Origin: Cellulomonas soli
GTDB lineage: Bacteria > Actinomycetota > Actinomycetes > Actinomycetales > Cellulomonadaceae
NCBI RefSeq assembly: GCF_013409305.1
Contig: NZ_JACBZJ010000001.1
Coordinates: forward strand, 1,798,001 to 1,862,000
Direction of reading: 5' to 3'
DNA length: 64,000 nucleotides
Within the stretch, counting starts at the first letter, position 1, and every line of letters starts with the position of its first letter. Below, in pieces: positions 8,254 through 15,822 of this stretch. The notes beneath the pieces were generated by a model. The model had not been told where the DNA came from. It saw nothing but the letters and a program-made list of their open reading frames with translations, and did no database searches. Made by a program: the position numbers and the translations under genes.

Positions 8254-9291
8254 CTAGCCCAGGCACTCCGCGAGGAACGACTCGATCTGGGCGGAGATCT
8301 CCGCAGCGTGCTCGTGGTGCACGTAGTGCTCACCGACCAGCGGGACGTCGCGCGCGCAGCCCGACCCGCGCAGGTAGTCGGTGGACGCCGCGTCCCGCCA
8401 CGCCGGGCGCTCGCCGGCGGGGTCCGCCGTGAACACGAGCACCGGGACGTCCGGCGAGAACGTCAGGTCGCGCACCTCGTCGACCGCCTCCTCCAGGTGT
8501 GCGGCCTGCCAGACGACGTTGCTGCTGACCGCCGACCAGTTCGAGACCGTGGTCTGCAGGGCGAGGTTCTCCTCGCTGTACCCCTGGGCCTGCGTCGCGC
8601 CGCTGAACATCTGCGGGTCGTCGCCGCCGATCGCCTGCATGACCCGGACCCAGCCGCCGCGGGCCAGCAGCTCGATCGAGGCCGGGATCGGGTCGGCGAA
8701 CGGGTCCTCCTCCTTCTCGGAAGCGGGCAGGACGTCGTCGGTGCGCGGCATCGTCGGATCGAGGCCGACCACGGCGACCGTCCGCTCCGGGTACGCGTCG
8801 GCGAAGGCCTGGGCGTACAGCCCACCGATGGAGTGGGCGGCCATGACCACGGGCCCGTCGACCCCGGCGGCGTCGAGGGCCTTCTGCACGTCGGCGGCGA
8901 CATCGCTCGGCAGCATCGGGTCGTCCGTCGCGTCGCTCCACCCGTAGCCGAACGGCTCGACGACCGCGACGGTCGCCCAGGTCGACAGCTCGCGGGTCAG
9001 CGGTTCGAAGTCGAGCACCGGGGCGGCGGTACCGAGGCCCGGCAGCAGCACGACGGTCGTGTCACCGGACCCGCTCACCGCGACGTGCATCGTGTGCCCG
9101 TCCACCTCGACCAGCTCGCCGGGCGCCGCGTGCGCGTCGCGCTCCCGCGCGGTCATCACCGCGTCGGTGGCCTTGACGCCGACGACGGTGAGCACGACGA
9201 GGGCCAGCAGCCCGCCGAGCACCCACCGCAACCGCCGCCGCACCCTGCCCCACCGGGTCGTCCCAGGGTTGTCCTTCTGCTTCACGCTCAT
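8254..9291 (-). CDS. Membrane-anchored alpha/beta hydrolase
   Basis: The 345-residue protein has a basic N-terminus (RRRLRWVL) and one hydrophobic helix at about 24-45 that acts as a signal anchor, so the catalytic domain should lie outside the cell. The nucleophile elbow is AHSIGG, preceded by the usual beta strand. The oxyanion region is LLPGLGTAAP, and the catalytic His is probably in GEHYVHHEH near the C-terminus. An acidic residue after PVLVFTAD completes the triad. The substrate is unknown. It is convergent with map (3 bp apart) and divergent from the YCII/sigma pair. Confidence 0.85.
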   Translation of the reverse strand: MSVKQKDNPGTTRWGRVRRRLRWVLGGLLALVVLTVVGVKATDAVMTARERDAHAAPGELVEVDGHTMHVAVSGSGDTTVVLLPGLGTAAPVLDFEPLTRELSTWATVAVVEPFGYGWSDATDDPMLPSDVAADVQKALDAAGVDGPVVMAAHSIGGLYAQAFADAYPERTVAVVGLDPTMPRTDDVLPASEKEEDPFADPIPASIELLARGGWVRVMQAIGGDDPQMFSGATQAQGYSEENLALQTTVSNWSAVSSNVVWQAAHLEEAVDEVRDLTFSPDVPVLVFTADPAGERPAWRDAASTDYLRGSGCARDVPLVGEHYVHHEHAAEISAQIESFLAECLG

Positions 9292-9359
9292 GCACCCGAG
9301 CCTGCCGTCAGGGCTCTGACCTGCGCATCCGTCCCTGGCGGCCGTCGGCCGGTGCCGAT

Positions 9360-9400
9360 GTCATCCGTGGGCCCCACACGGTGTGGTCCGTGCGGATGAC
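9360..9400. promoter_or_regulatory. Nested dyad-symmetric element between divergent genes
   Basis: Two pairs of perfect arms share one centre at base 9380. The outer arms are GTCATCCG (9360-9367) and CGGATGAC (9393-9400). The inner arms are CCACAC (9374-9379) and GTGTGG (9381-9386). The element sits in the 249-bp gap between the hydrolase and the YCII/ECF42 genes. It may be an operator or an RNA hairpin. Confidence 0.45.
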
Positions 9401-9540
9401 GTCGCCACGGGGGGAGTGGTCCCTGCCACCCGTGCCGCGCGCCTTGCTCCCCGCCGTGTCGTGTCGATCCACGGCTCCCGCGTTCGACCCAGGGGTGAGA
9501 GGGTCCGAGCGAACGGACCGGTGACGAAGGGGAGACGACC

Positions 9541-9960
9541 GTGAAGTACATGCTGATCATGCGCGCAGGCGACGAGGCGCTCCAGGAGTTCCAGGACATC
9601 GACTTCGCCGAGGTGCTCGACGCCATGGGCCGGTACAACGACGAGCTCATCACCGCCGGCGTGCTCGTGGCCGCCGAGGGGCTCGACGACGCGTCGAAGG
9701 GCGTCGTCGTCGACTTCACGTCGCAGCCGCCCGTGGTGACCGACGGACCCTACGGCGAGGCGAAGGAGCTGTTCGGCGGCTTCTGGATCCTCGACGTGGC
9801 CTCGATCGAGGAGGCCGTCGAGTGGGCCAAGCGGGCGCCGATGAGCGGACCGGGCATCAAGACCGAGATCCGCCGGATCGCCAGCATCGAGGAGTTCCCG
9901 CAGGACAACGAGTGGATCCAGAAGGAGCGGGCCTGGCGCGAGGCCACCGGCCAGCTGTGA
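9541..9960 (+). CDS. YCII-related (DGPF-domain) protein, partner of ECF42 sigma factor
   Basis: The 139-residue protein begins MKYMLIMRAGDEA and contains VTDGPYGEAKELFGGFWI, the hallmark loop of YCII/DGPF-domain proteins (here DGPY). Members are small ferredoxin-like-fold proteins, often encoded next to ECF42 sigma factors. That is the case here: the TGA overlaps the sigma GTG by 4 nt. The GTG at 9541 has GGGGAGA 5 bases upstream. The role is likely in signalling or enzymatic detoxification within the ECF42 regulon, but no reaction is known. Confidence 0.88.
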   Translation: MKYMLIMRAGDEALQEFQDIDFAEVLDAMGRYNDELITAGVLVAAEGLDDASKGVVVDFTSQPPVVTDGPYGEAKELFGGFWILDVASIEEAVEWAKRAPMSGPGIKTEIRRIASIEEFPQDNEWIQKERAWREATGQL

Positions 9961-11231
9961 ACCAGGCGCGCGAGGCCGTCGGCACGGTGTGGCGGATGGA
10001 GTCCGCCCGCATCGTCGGCGGCCTCGCCCGCTACACCGGCGACCTCGCGCTGGCCGAGGACGTCGCGCAGGAGGCGCTCGCCGAGGCCCTGGTCACCTGG
10101 CCGCGCGACGGCGTGCCCCACAACCCGGCCGGCTGGCTGCTGACCGTCGGTCGGCGGCGCGCCATCGACGCGTTCCGCCGCCGTTCGGCGCTCGACGCGC
10201 GGTACACCGCCCTCGCCCACGACCTGGACGAGGGCGGTGCCGCGACGGGCGCGGCGGCGCCGGTCGACACGGGCGACCTGCTGTGGGACCCCGACCGGAT
10301 CGACGACGACGTCCTCGCGCTCATGTTCACCGCCTGCCACCCCGTGCTCTCGCCCGAGGCCCGCGTGGCCCTGACCCTGCGGGTCGTCGGCGGCCTGACC
10401 AGCGACGAGATCGCCCGCGCGTTCCTGGTGCCCACCGCGACCGTGCAGGCCCGCATCACCCGGGCCAAGAAGACCCTGCAGGCCGCCCGGGTGCCGTTCG
10501 AGGTGCCGCCGCGCGAGGCCTGGCACGAGCGACTCGGATCCGTGCTGAGCGTCGTCTACGTGACCTTCACCGAGGGATCGACCGCGACCTCCGGCGACGA
10601 CCTCCTCCGGCCCGACCTCGCCCACGAGGCCGTCCGCCAGGCGCGCGTGCTCGCCCACCTGGTGCCCGACGAGCCCGAGGTGCTCGGCCTGCTCGCCCTG
10701 CTCGAGCTGACCGCCGCCCGGTTCCCGGCCCGCACCGGCCCCGACGGCGCACCCGTGCTGCTCGCCGACCAGGACCGCCGCCGCTGGGACCGCGACGCGA
10801 TCCGCCGCGGACGGGCCGCCCTCGTGCAGGCCGGACGGGTCGGGTGCGGGCTCGGCGCCTACGGGCTGCAGGCCGCCATCGCCGAGTGCCACGCGGTCGC
10901 GCCGACCGTCGAGGCCACCGACTGGGAACGGGTCGTCCTGCTCTACGAGGCCCTCGGGCGGCTCGCACCCTCGCCCGTCGTCGAGCTGAACCGGGCCGTG
11001 GCCGTCTCGATGGCCCAGGGTCCGGCAGCGGCGCTCGCCCTCGTCGACGAGCTTGTCGGCTCCGCACTGCTGGCGGGCTCCCACCTGCTTCCGAGCGTGC
11101 GCGGTGAGCTGCTGGCACGCCTCGGCCGGACCGAGGAGGCGCGGACCGAGCTCACGCGCGCGGTCGAGCTGTGCGGGAACACCCGGGAGCGAGCCCTGCT
11201 CGAGCACAAGCTCCGGGGCCTGGGGTCCTGA
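9957..11231 (+). CDS. ECF42-type RNA polymerase sigma factor with C-terminal helical extension
   Basis: The protein has 424 residues. Sigma region 2 is near 10-85 (YTGDLALAEDVAQEALAEAL), sigma region 4 near 110-180 (VGGLTSDEIARAFLVPTATV), then ~230 residues of TPR-like helices. The extension contains LADQDRRRWDRD, a motif typical of this group, and replaces an anti-sigma factor in ECF42 proteins. GTG 9957 is chosen because it overlaps the YCII stop (GTGA); the upstream in-frame start lies inside that gene. ECF42 sigmas usually drive expression of their own DGPF gene, so autoregulation from a promoter before 9541 is expected. Confidence 0.92.
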   Translation: MNQAREAVGTVWRMESARIVGGLARYTGDLALAEDVAQEALAEALVTWPRDGVPHNPAGWLLTVGRRRAIDAFRRRSALDARYTALAHDLDEGGAATGAAAPVDTGDLLWDPDRIDDDVLALMFTACHPVLSPEARVALTLRVVGGLTSDEIARAFLVPTATVQARITRAKKTLQAARVPFEVPPREAWHERLGSVLSVVYVTFTEGSTATSGDDLLRPDLAHEAVRQARVLAHLVPDEPEVLGLLALLELTAARFPARTGPDGAPVLLADQDRRRWDRDAIRRGRAALVQAGRVGCGLGAYGLQAAIAECHAVAPTVEATDWERVVLLYEALGRLAPSPVVELNRAVAVSMAQGPAAALALVDELVGSALLAGSHLLPSVRGELLARLGRTEEARTELTRAVELCGNTRERALLEHKLRGLGS

Positions 11232-11257
11232 CCTGCGCGAGCGCTACTGTGCGCGTC

Positions 11258-11920
11258 ATGGTGAACCCGCAGCCCGTGGCCGTGCGCAAGACCTCGCTGA
11301 CCGGACCCGTGTGGCTCACCGTGTCGGGTGCGGTGCTGATCCTGATCGCGCTCGCCATCGGCGCGGGCACCGCGGTGCTGCTGTTCCGCACGGCGGGCTC
11401 CGGCGTGCTCACCTTCAGCGGCGAGCCGGGGTCCTCGGTCATCGCCGAGGTCGACGCCCCGGGCACCACGACCGTCGACCTGGTGGCGGGGGAGCGTTAC
11501 GCCGTGCACCTCGTCGAACCGGCGACGGCGGGCGGGCTGGGCGACCTGGTCGGCGACGTGCACCTCCTGGCGCCGTCGGGCGAGACGGTCGTCGCCGACG
11601 GCACCCCGGGCGTCGACTCCACCTCGACGATGGGCGACGTGACCGCGCGCAGCGTCGCCGCCTTCACCGCACCCGAGGACGGCACCTACGTCCTGGCGGT
11701 CCCGTCCGCCGACGTCGACCACGCCCGGGTCCTGCTCGCCCCCGACCAGGCGTTCGCCCCGTTCTTCGCGGGCATCTTCGGCTCGATCCTGGGCGTGTTC
11801 GCCGCCGTCCTCATCGGCCTGCTCGGCACGGGCATGGCGGTCGGCGGCGGCATCTGGTGGGGGTTCCGGGTGCGCGCGCGCCGTGCTGTGAACGGCGTCG
11901 AGGACCGTGCCGGCAGCTGA
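11258..11920 (+). CDS. Hypothetical two-helix membrane protein
   Basis: I do not recognise this 220-residue protein. A short N-terminus is followed by a transmembrane helix at about 20-42 (VSGAVLILIALAIGAGTAVL). A ~130-residue beta-rich domain lies in between, probably extracytoplasmic. A second helix at about 175-205 contains a glycine-rich stretch (IGLLGTGMAVGGGIW) and precedes a basic cytoplasmic tail. ATG 11258 is preferred over the in-frame start at 11171, which lies within the sigma gene. The next gene starts inside its last 14 bases. Confidence 0.75.
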   Translation: MVNPQPVAVRKTSLTGPVWLTVSGAVLILIALAIGAGTAVLLFRTAGSGVLTFSGEPGSSVIAEVDAPGTTTVDLVAGERYAVHLVEPATAGGLGDLVGDVHLLAPSGETVVADGTPGVDSTSTMGDVTARSVAAFTAPEDGTYVLAVPSADVDHARVLLAPDQAFAPFFAGIFGSILGVFAAVLIGLLGTGMAVGGGIWWGFRVRARRAVNGVEDRAGS

Positions 11921-12440
11921 CCGGGGCGCCACCCCGGCACGCTCGTCCGAGCGGTCGACGCCCGTGCTGCGCGCCGGCGAGGCCGCCGACCTGACTGCCT
12001 GCGTCGCGCTGTGGCTCGACGCGTTCACCGCCCGGGAGGGCGCGGCCGTCGACGGTGTCGTCGAGCGTGCGCGTCCGAAGTTCTCCCGCGCCGAGGCCTG
12101 GGTGGTCGCCGACGACGGACCCGGTGGGATCCGCGGGTTCGCCCTGGCCACACCGCCGGGCAGCGGCTTGCCGGGCGACCCTGCCGAGGCTGCGGTCGTG
12201 GGTCTGCTCGCCGTCTCCCCGGCCGCCCAGGGACACGGGCTGGGCCGACACCTGCTGCACGCTCTCACCGCCGACCTCGCGCGGCGCGGGCACCGGTCCG
12301 CGGCGCTGCACGTGCTCCTCGACAACCGACCCGCGGTGCGCCTCTACGAGGATGCGGGCTGGACGCCCTGGGGCGAGCCTCACCCGCACGCGCTGCTCGG
12401 GCGGCTGGCGCAGACGTACGTCGTCGATCTGAGCGTGTGA
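11907..12440 (+). CDS. GNAT family N-acetyltransferase
   Basis: The 177-residue protein has the acetyl-CoA binding motif A (VSPAAQGHGLGRHLLHAL) at about 110-128 and motif B (LLDNRPAVRLYEDAGW) near 145-160, so it is a single-domain GNAT. The substrate is not indicated. The GTG at 11907 overlaps the upstream gene by 14 bases; no stronger start is seen before the first beta strand (PVLRAGEAADL). Confidence 0.85.
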   Translation: MPAADRGATPARSSERSTPVLRAGEAADLTACVALWLDAFTAREGAAVDGVVERARPKFSRAEAWVVADDGPGGIRGFALATPPGSGLPGDPAEAAVVGLLAVSPAAQGHGLGRHLLHALTADLARRGHRSAALHVLLDNRPAVRLYEDAGWTPWGEPHPHALLGRLAQTYVVDLSV

Positions 12441-12543
12441 CCGGTGATCCGGCCCAGGTGTGGTTCGGGCCGCCGGAGGCGACGCGGGGCGACAGCCCTC
12501 TGCGCCGCCGTGTTCCGCCACGCTCCCATGAGCGTCGGGTCCT

Positions 12544-13035
12544 TCAGGTGGCGGAGAGGTATCGGGTCACCATGGCTACGTCCGCGGTCGGGACCGCCAT
12601 CGTGAGCGTCCCCTCGGGGCATCGGGCGACGACGACCTGGAAGAGCCAGTCCTTGGGCCCCCGGTCCGAGGCTGAGGCGTCCCGCACTCCCGCCACGACC
12701 AGGTCGGCAGGGAGCGCGAGGTCCTGACGGCGCAGGGACCAGAAGGGTCTCCAGGCGGCGGTCGGCAGCTCGACGCGGAGGACGCCCTGTCGGAGCCGGC
12801 GGGGGTAAGGGCCGAAGTCAGCGGACAGGAAGCAGGCCACCGTGCGGGACCCCCCGGCGAGGACGGCACCAAGGTCGGCCTCGCGCTGCGGCTGCGAGGG
12901 TGCCGTCCAGATCGCGCGCGGGTGCGTGAGCAGGTGCCATGCCGAACGGCTTCCAGCCGCGGGCTGAGGATGGGTGCGCACCCGATGAGTATCGAGGTGC
13001 GGGCGACGGCGTGCCGCTGCATTCGCGCACGTCAT
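12544..13035 (-). CDS. Hypothetical protein
   Basis: I do not recognise this protein. The C-terminal ~100 residues look like real coding sequence (beta-strand patterns around WRPFWSLRRQDLALPADLVV and GTLTMAVPTADVAMVTRYL). The first ~40 residues are not convincing, and no Shine-Dalgarno sequence supports ATG 13035. An in-frame GTG at 12981 would give a shorter protein. It lies at the edge of a cluster of unrecognised genes, on the opposite strand to them. Confidence 0.45.
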   Translation of the reverse strand: MTCANAAARRRPHLDTHRVRTHPQPAAGSRSAWHLLTHPRAIWTAPSQPQREADLGAVLAGGSRTVACFLSADFGPYPRRLRQGVLRVELPTAAWRPFWSLRRQDLALPADLVVAGVRDASASDRGPKDWLFQVVVARCPEGTLTMAVPTADVAMVTRYLSAT

Positions 13036-13074
13036 CGGCAGCGCCGTGCCAAGGGCGCCGTGAGGGAAGGCTGC

Positions 13075-13311
13075 GTGGACACCGTCGTCGAGCCGCTGGA
13101 GGATGCTCGCGTGGTGAGGCGACGGCTGGTCACGGGGGGAATCGTCGCCTCGTTCGTCGGCGGCGGGATCTTCGCCGTCCTGGCGTATCTCGAACCGCTC
13201 TGGGCGGTTCCCGCGGTCGGTTCAGGAGCGCTCCTCCTCGTGCTCGTCCGTGCGAAGGACTCGGCCGGCCGCGACCTTCGCCTCCCGCGCGTCTGGTCGC
13301 ACAGGTCGTGA
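13075..13311 (+). CDS. Small hypothetical membrane protein
   Basis: This 78-residue protein has one hydrophobic segment or a helical hairpin (GGIVASFVGGGIFAVLAYL, then VPAVGSGALLLVLV) and a basic C-terminus. The GTG at 13075 follows GAGGGAAGG, a strong ribosome binding site, and this decides the start; the frame is open back to 12922 but overlaps the opposite-strand gene there. Function unknown. Confidence 0.55.
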   Translation: MDTVVEPLEDARVVRRRLVTGGIVASFVGGGIFAVLAYLEPLWAVPAVGSGALLLVLVRAKDSAGRDLRLPRVWSHRS

Positions 13312-13348
13312 GGGCGGTGCTGATGCTCGCGGCCGGCGCTCGACGCTG

Positions 13349-13813
13349 ATGGGGGCGTCCTTGATCGATCCCGCCGTCGGGGCCACCTTCTTCTTCCGTG
13401 GCCGACACCAGGCGGACGTGACGGCGCAGTTCGCGCGGCTGCACGTGGCCTCGTGGGGCGTGGAGGTCCGGCTCGGTTCGCAGGGGGTCGTGTCGCTGGT
13501 CAGGTTCCTCTCGCGGGCGGGCCTGTCCGGACGGGTGCTTCCCGGCTCGAACCCGGTGTGGTCGGCCACGTGGGCCGAGCTGGGCCGGGTCTTCGTGGCC
13601 GATCGCAGTGTCGTCCTGGTTCGTCAGGACGGTCCCGGCGTCCGACTCGTCGCCATGCGCGGGGGTGCCCTGGGCGAGCTGACGGAGTCGCTGTGGGGCC
13701 ACGCGGTCGACGTCGAGCTCGTCGAGGGGACGTGGTGGTTCGCGACCCTGACCTTCCTGCCCGTCGGCCGACTGAGAAGACGGCGATCTCCCCGTGACGT
13801 CATCACCCGCTGA
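13349..13813 (+). CDS. Hypothetical protein, WSxxW paralogue 1
   Basis: The 154-residue protein has no domain I recognise. Its middle (NPVWSATWAELGRVFVADRS) resembles the WSxPW-(A/S) block of the genes at 15145 and 15819: each has VWS/LWS, then W-A/S, about 10 residues of beta strand with an Arg, then another strand. The C-terminus is basic (RLRRRRSPRD). A beta-rich, PH-like fold is a guess. ATG 13349 is chosen as the first ATG before conserved-looking sequence. Confidence 0.6.
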   Translation: MGASLIDPAVGATFFFRGRHQADVTAQFARLHVASWGVEVRLGSQGVVSLVRFLSRAGLSGRVLPGSNPVWSATWAELGRVFVADRSVVLVRQDGPGVRLVAMRGGALGELTESLWGHAVDVELVEGTWWFATLTFLPVGRLRRRRSPRDVITR

Positions 13814-13900
13814 GAGCCTCCCGGGTGTGGACGATGCTCGCTGTGGCGAACCTTCCCCGTTGTGCCTCGCCAGGCGGGCGCGGCTCGGTAGCGTGACGCC

Positions 13901-14368
13901 GTGAAGCGCGGTAGCTGCGAGTGGGCGTACGCGGAGATCGCCGACCTCGGGCTCGAGGCGACGCGCCGGACGATCGCGGCGGTCGTCGCGACCTTCGCCC
14001 CGGCGTACCTGCTGATCGACGCCTACGGCAGCGAGCCTCTCGACGAGCCCGGGCGCCGTGCCCTCGACGCCCTGCTGGCCGTGCCGTCGAAGAACGGCGG
14101 CGCTGGCATCGTGATGTCGCGGGGGCCGAAGGACGTCGAGCACCTGCTCGGGTACGGGCCGTTCACCGCTGGCCTCGAGATCGGCCTCACGGGCCCGGTC
14201 GATCTCGTCCTCGAGGTCTGGGACAGCGAATGCCTCGGCGTCGCGCTCACCGAGGACGAGCAGCGTCGGGCCGGGATCTCGTTGCGTGAGCACCCCTGGC
14301 ACAAGCGGTCGCGCTCGACGCCGCCCCCGCCGGTCGAGCGGCAGGGAGGCGCAGCAGGGTGGCGATGA
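13901..14368 (+). CDS. Hypothetical protein
   Basis: The 155-residue protein starts at GTG 13901. It has a helical N-terminal half (ADLGLEATRRTIAAVVATFA), a loop with conserved-looking charged residues, and a C-terminus rich in Pro and Arg. There is no transmembrane segment and no recognised motif. The next gene begins inside its last 10 bases, so it heads a run of five tightly packed genes ending at 16751. Confidence 0.6.
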   Translation: MKRGSCEWAYAEIADLGLEATRRTIAAVVATFAPAYLLIDAYGSEPLDEPGRRALDALLAVPSKNGGAGIVMSRGPKDVEHLLGYGPFTAGLEIGLTGPVDLVLEVWDSECLGVALTEDEQRRAGISLREHPWHKRSRSTPPPPVERQGGAAGWR

Positions 14369-14781
14369 TGGAGAGGTCGGACGGCATGGGTCAGGTGCTG
14401 CAGTCGATGGCGGTCCTCCCGCTGGTCGCGGCGGTCGTGAGCCTGCGCAATCACAGCGGCTGGAACTTCGAGATCGACGCCCGGCCTGCGACCGTCCGCG
14501 GTCTCAGGGTGCGCGGCATGCTCGTCCTGAGTGGGGTCCTGATGCTCGCGCTGGGGCGGCTGCTCGCGCCGGGATCGGATCCCGTTCGCCTGGGGCTGGC
14601 CCTGGTGGCGGTCGCCGGGGCCGTGCCGTTCCTCGTGTACCGGCCCTCGGCAGCGCCGGGCGACCCGGACGCGGCCCCTCAGCGCGCGCACCAGGTGTCG
14701 CGCCCGAGGTTCCAGCGGCGTTCTGCCGTGGTCTGGCTCCTGCTGTTCGCCTCGTCGGTCGTGCTGGCGGTGATCGCGTGA
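14359..14781 (+). CDS. Hypothetical membrane protein
   Basis: The 140-residue protein has about four hydrophobic segments (around 15-30, 50-65, 75-95 and 122-140), the last at the very C-terminus (VVWLLLFASSVVLAVIA). A polar stretch in the middle contains FEIDARPATVRGLRV. No family is recognised. The GTG at 14359 overlaps the upstream gene and its stop overlaps the next GTG (GTGA). Confidence 0.6.
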   Translation: MAMMERSDGMGQVLQSMAVLPLVAAVVSLRNHSGWNFEIDARPATVRGLRVRGMLVLSGVLMLALGRLLAPGSDPVRLGLALVAVAGAVPFLVYRPSAAPGDPDAAPQRAHQVSRPRFQRRSAVVWLLLFASSVVLAVIA

Positions 14782-15155
14782 GCTGGCTCGTCATGACGGC
14801 CGCCGGCGTGGCGGCCTCGACCTGCGCGGGCGTGCTGTACGAGCTCGTCCGCGCCCGGCGTCTGGGCAGGGCCGCCGAACGGGGCGACGTGCTCGAGCTC
14901 GAAGGCTCGATCGTGGGTCGCCTTCGCTACTGCCATCCGCCCGGGGGCATGCTCCGGATCGACGGCCGACGTCTGTCCTGGCTGAACGCGCCGGGAGGGA
15001 TCGAGTACCCGGTGCCGTTGGGCGGGTTGCGCTTCGTGCGCAGCCGGGCTGATGGCGCGTGGGCGGTCGCCGAGTGCGTCGACGGCGACGAGGTCGTCGA
15101 GATCCGGTGCCGGGCCTACGCCCTGCGTCACGTGCGAGCCGTCCTTGAGCACTGA
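14778..15155 (+). CDS. Hypothetical single-helix membrane protein with beta-rich domain
   Basis: The protein has 125 residues. An N-terminal helix (VMTAAGVAASTCAGVLYELV) is followed by a basic linker (RARRLGRAAERG) and a compact beta domain (GMLRIDGRRLSWLNAPGG). The layout of one helix plus a cytoplasmic PH-like domain recalls DUF2550-type proteins, but I cannot confirm that. GTG 14778 overlaps the upstream stop (GTGA). The gene overlaps the next one by 11 bases. Confidence 0.6.
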   Translation: MSWLVMTAAGVAASTCAGVLYELVRARRLGRAAERGDVLELEGSIVGRLRYCHPPGGMLRIDGRRLSWLNAPGGIEYPVPLGGLRFVRSRADGAWAVAECVDGDEVVEIRCRAYALRHVRAVLEH

Positions 15156-15822
15156 CGAGCGGTTCGTCGGCGGGACCTGGTTCAGCGTCGACGACCACGA
15201 CTACGCCCTCTCGAAGTCGCTGGCGGTGCTGACCTTGTCCGACGACGGTGTCCGGGTGTCGGTGCGCTACAGGGCGATGACCTGGCTCACCGGTGCCCTT
15301 GCCCGCGAGCGGGGGGTGCCGGTGCCGCTGGACCGGTGGGAGCTGTGGTCGGCACCGTGGGCCGAGGCGCCCACGGTCGCGTGCAGCGGTCGGGCGTTCG
15401 GTGTGGTCGCGGGGACGTCGGGTGCATGCCGGTTCACGCTGCGGTCCGGGCGGCAGGCCATGCGGCTGAGGGCGCGTCTGCACGAGCTCGGCGTGCCCTT
15501 CGAGGAGGTGTACCCGTCGAGGCGCTTCCTGCTGCGGCGGATGCACCCGGGTCTCGATCGGTTGCGAGCGTTCCCGCCGCTGCTCGGGCGACGCGGGCGG
15601 ACGTCCGCCAGGTCGCGGTCCCGGGCCGACACCGCGCGGGACGCGCTGCTCGGTGTCCTCGCGCTCGCGGGGAGCGCGTGGCTGGCCCAGGAGGAGGGCG
15701 ACGCGCTCGTGGCCGTGCCGCTCGTCGTGCTCGGGCTGTGGTTCTTGATGGCTGCCTGCCACGACCTGGTCCGGAGTGCACTCCACCCGCGGCGCGCCTC
15801 GGCTCGCGGCGATGCACGATGA
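15145..15822 (+). CDS. Hypothetical membrane protein, WSxPW paralogue 2
   Basis: The protein has 225 residues if it starts at TTG 15145, the only in-frame start near the upstream stop. The beta-rich N-terminal half holds LWSAPWAEAPTVACSGRAFG, then CRFTLRSGRQAMRL. Two transmembrane helices follow at about 160-205 (LLGVLALAGSAWLA and VPLVVLGLWFLMAACHDLV). The block around WSAPWAE and CRFT closely parallels WSEPWSD and CKFT of the next gene. Function unknown; it is probably a membrane-anchored sensor or binding domain. Confidence 0.65.
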   Translation: MSTDERFVGGTWFSVDDHDYALSKSLAVLTLSDDGVRVSVRYRAMTWLTGALARERGVPVPLDRWELWSAPWAEAPTVACSGRAFGVVAGTSGACRFTLRSGRQAMRLRARLHELGVPFEEVYPSRRFLLRRMHPGLDRLRAFPPLLGRRGRTSARSRSRADTARDALLGVLALAGSAWLAQEEGDALVAVPLVVLGLWFLMAACHDLVRSALHPRRASARGDAR

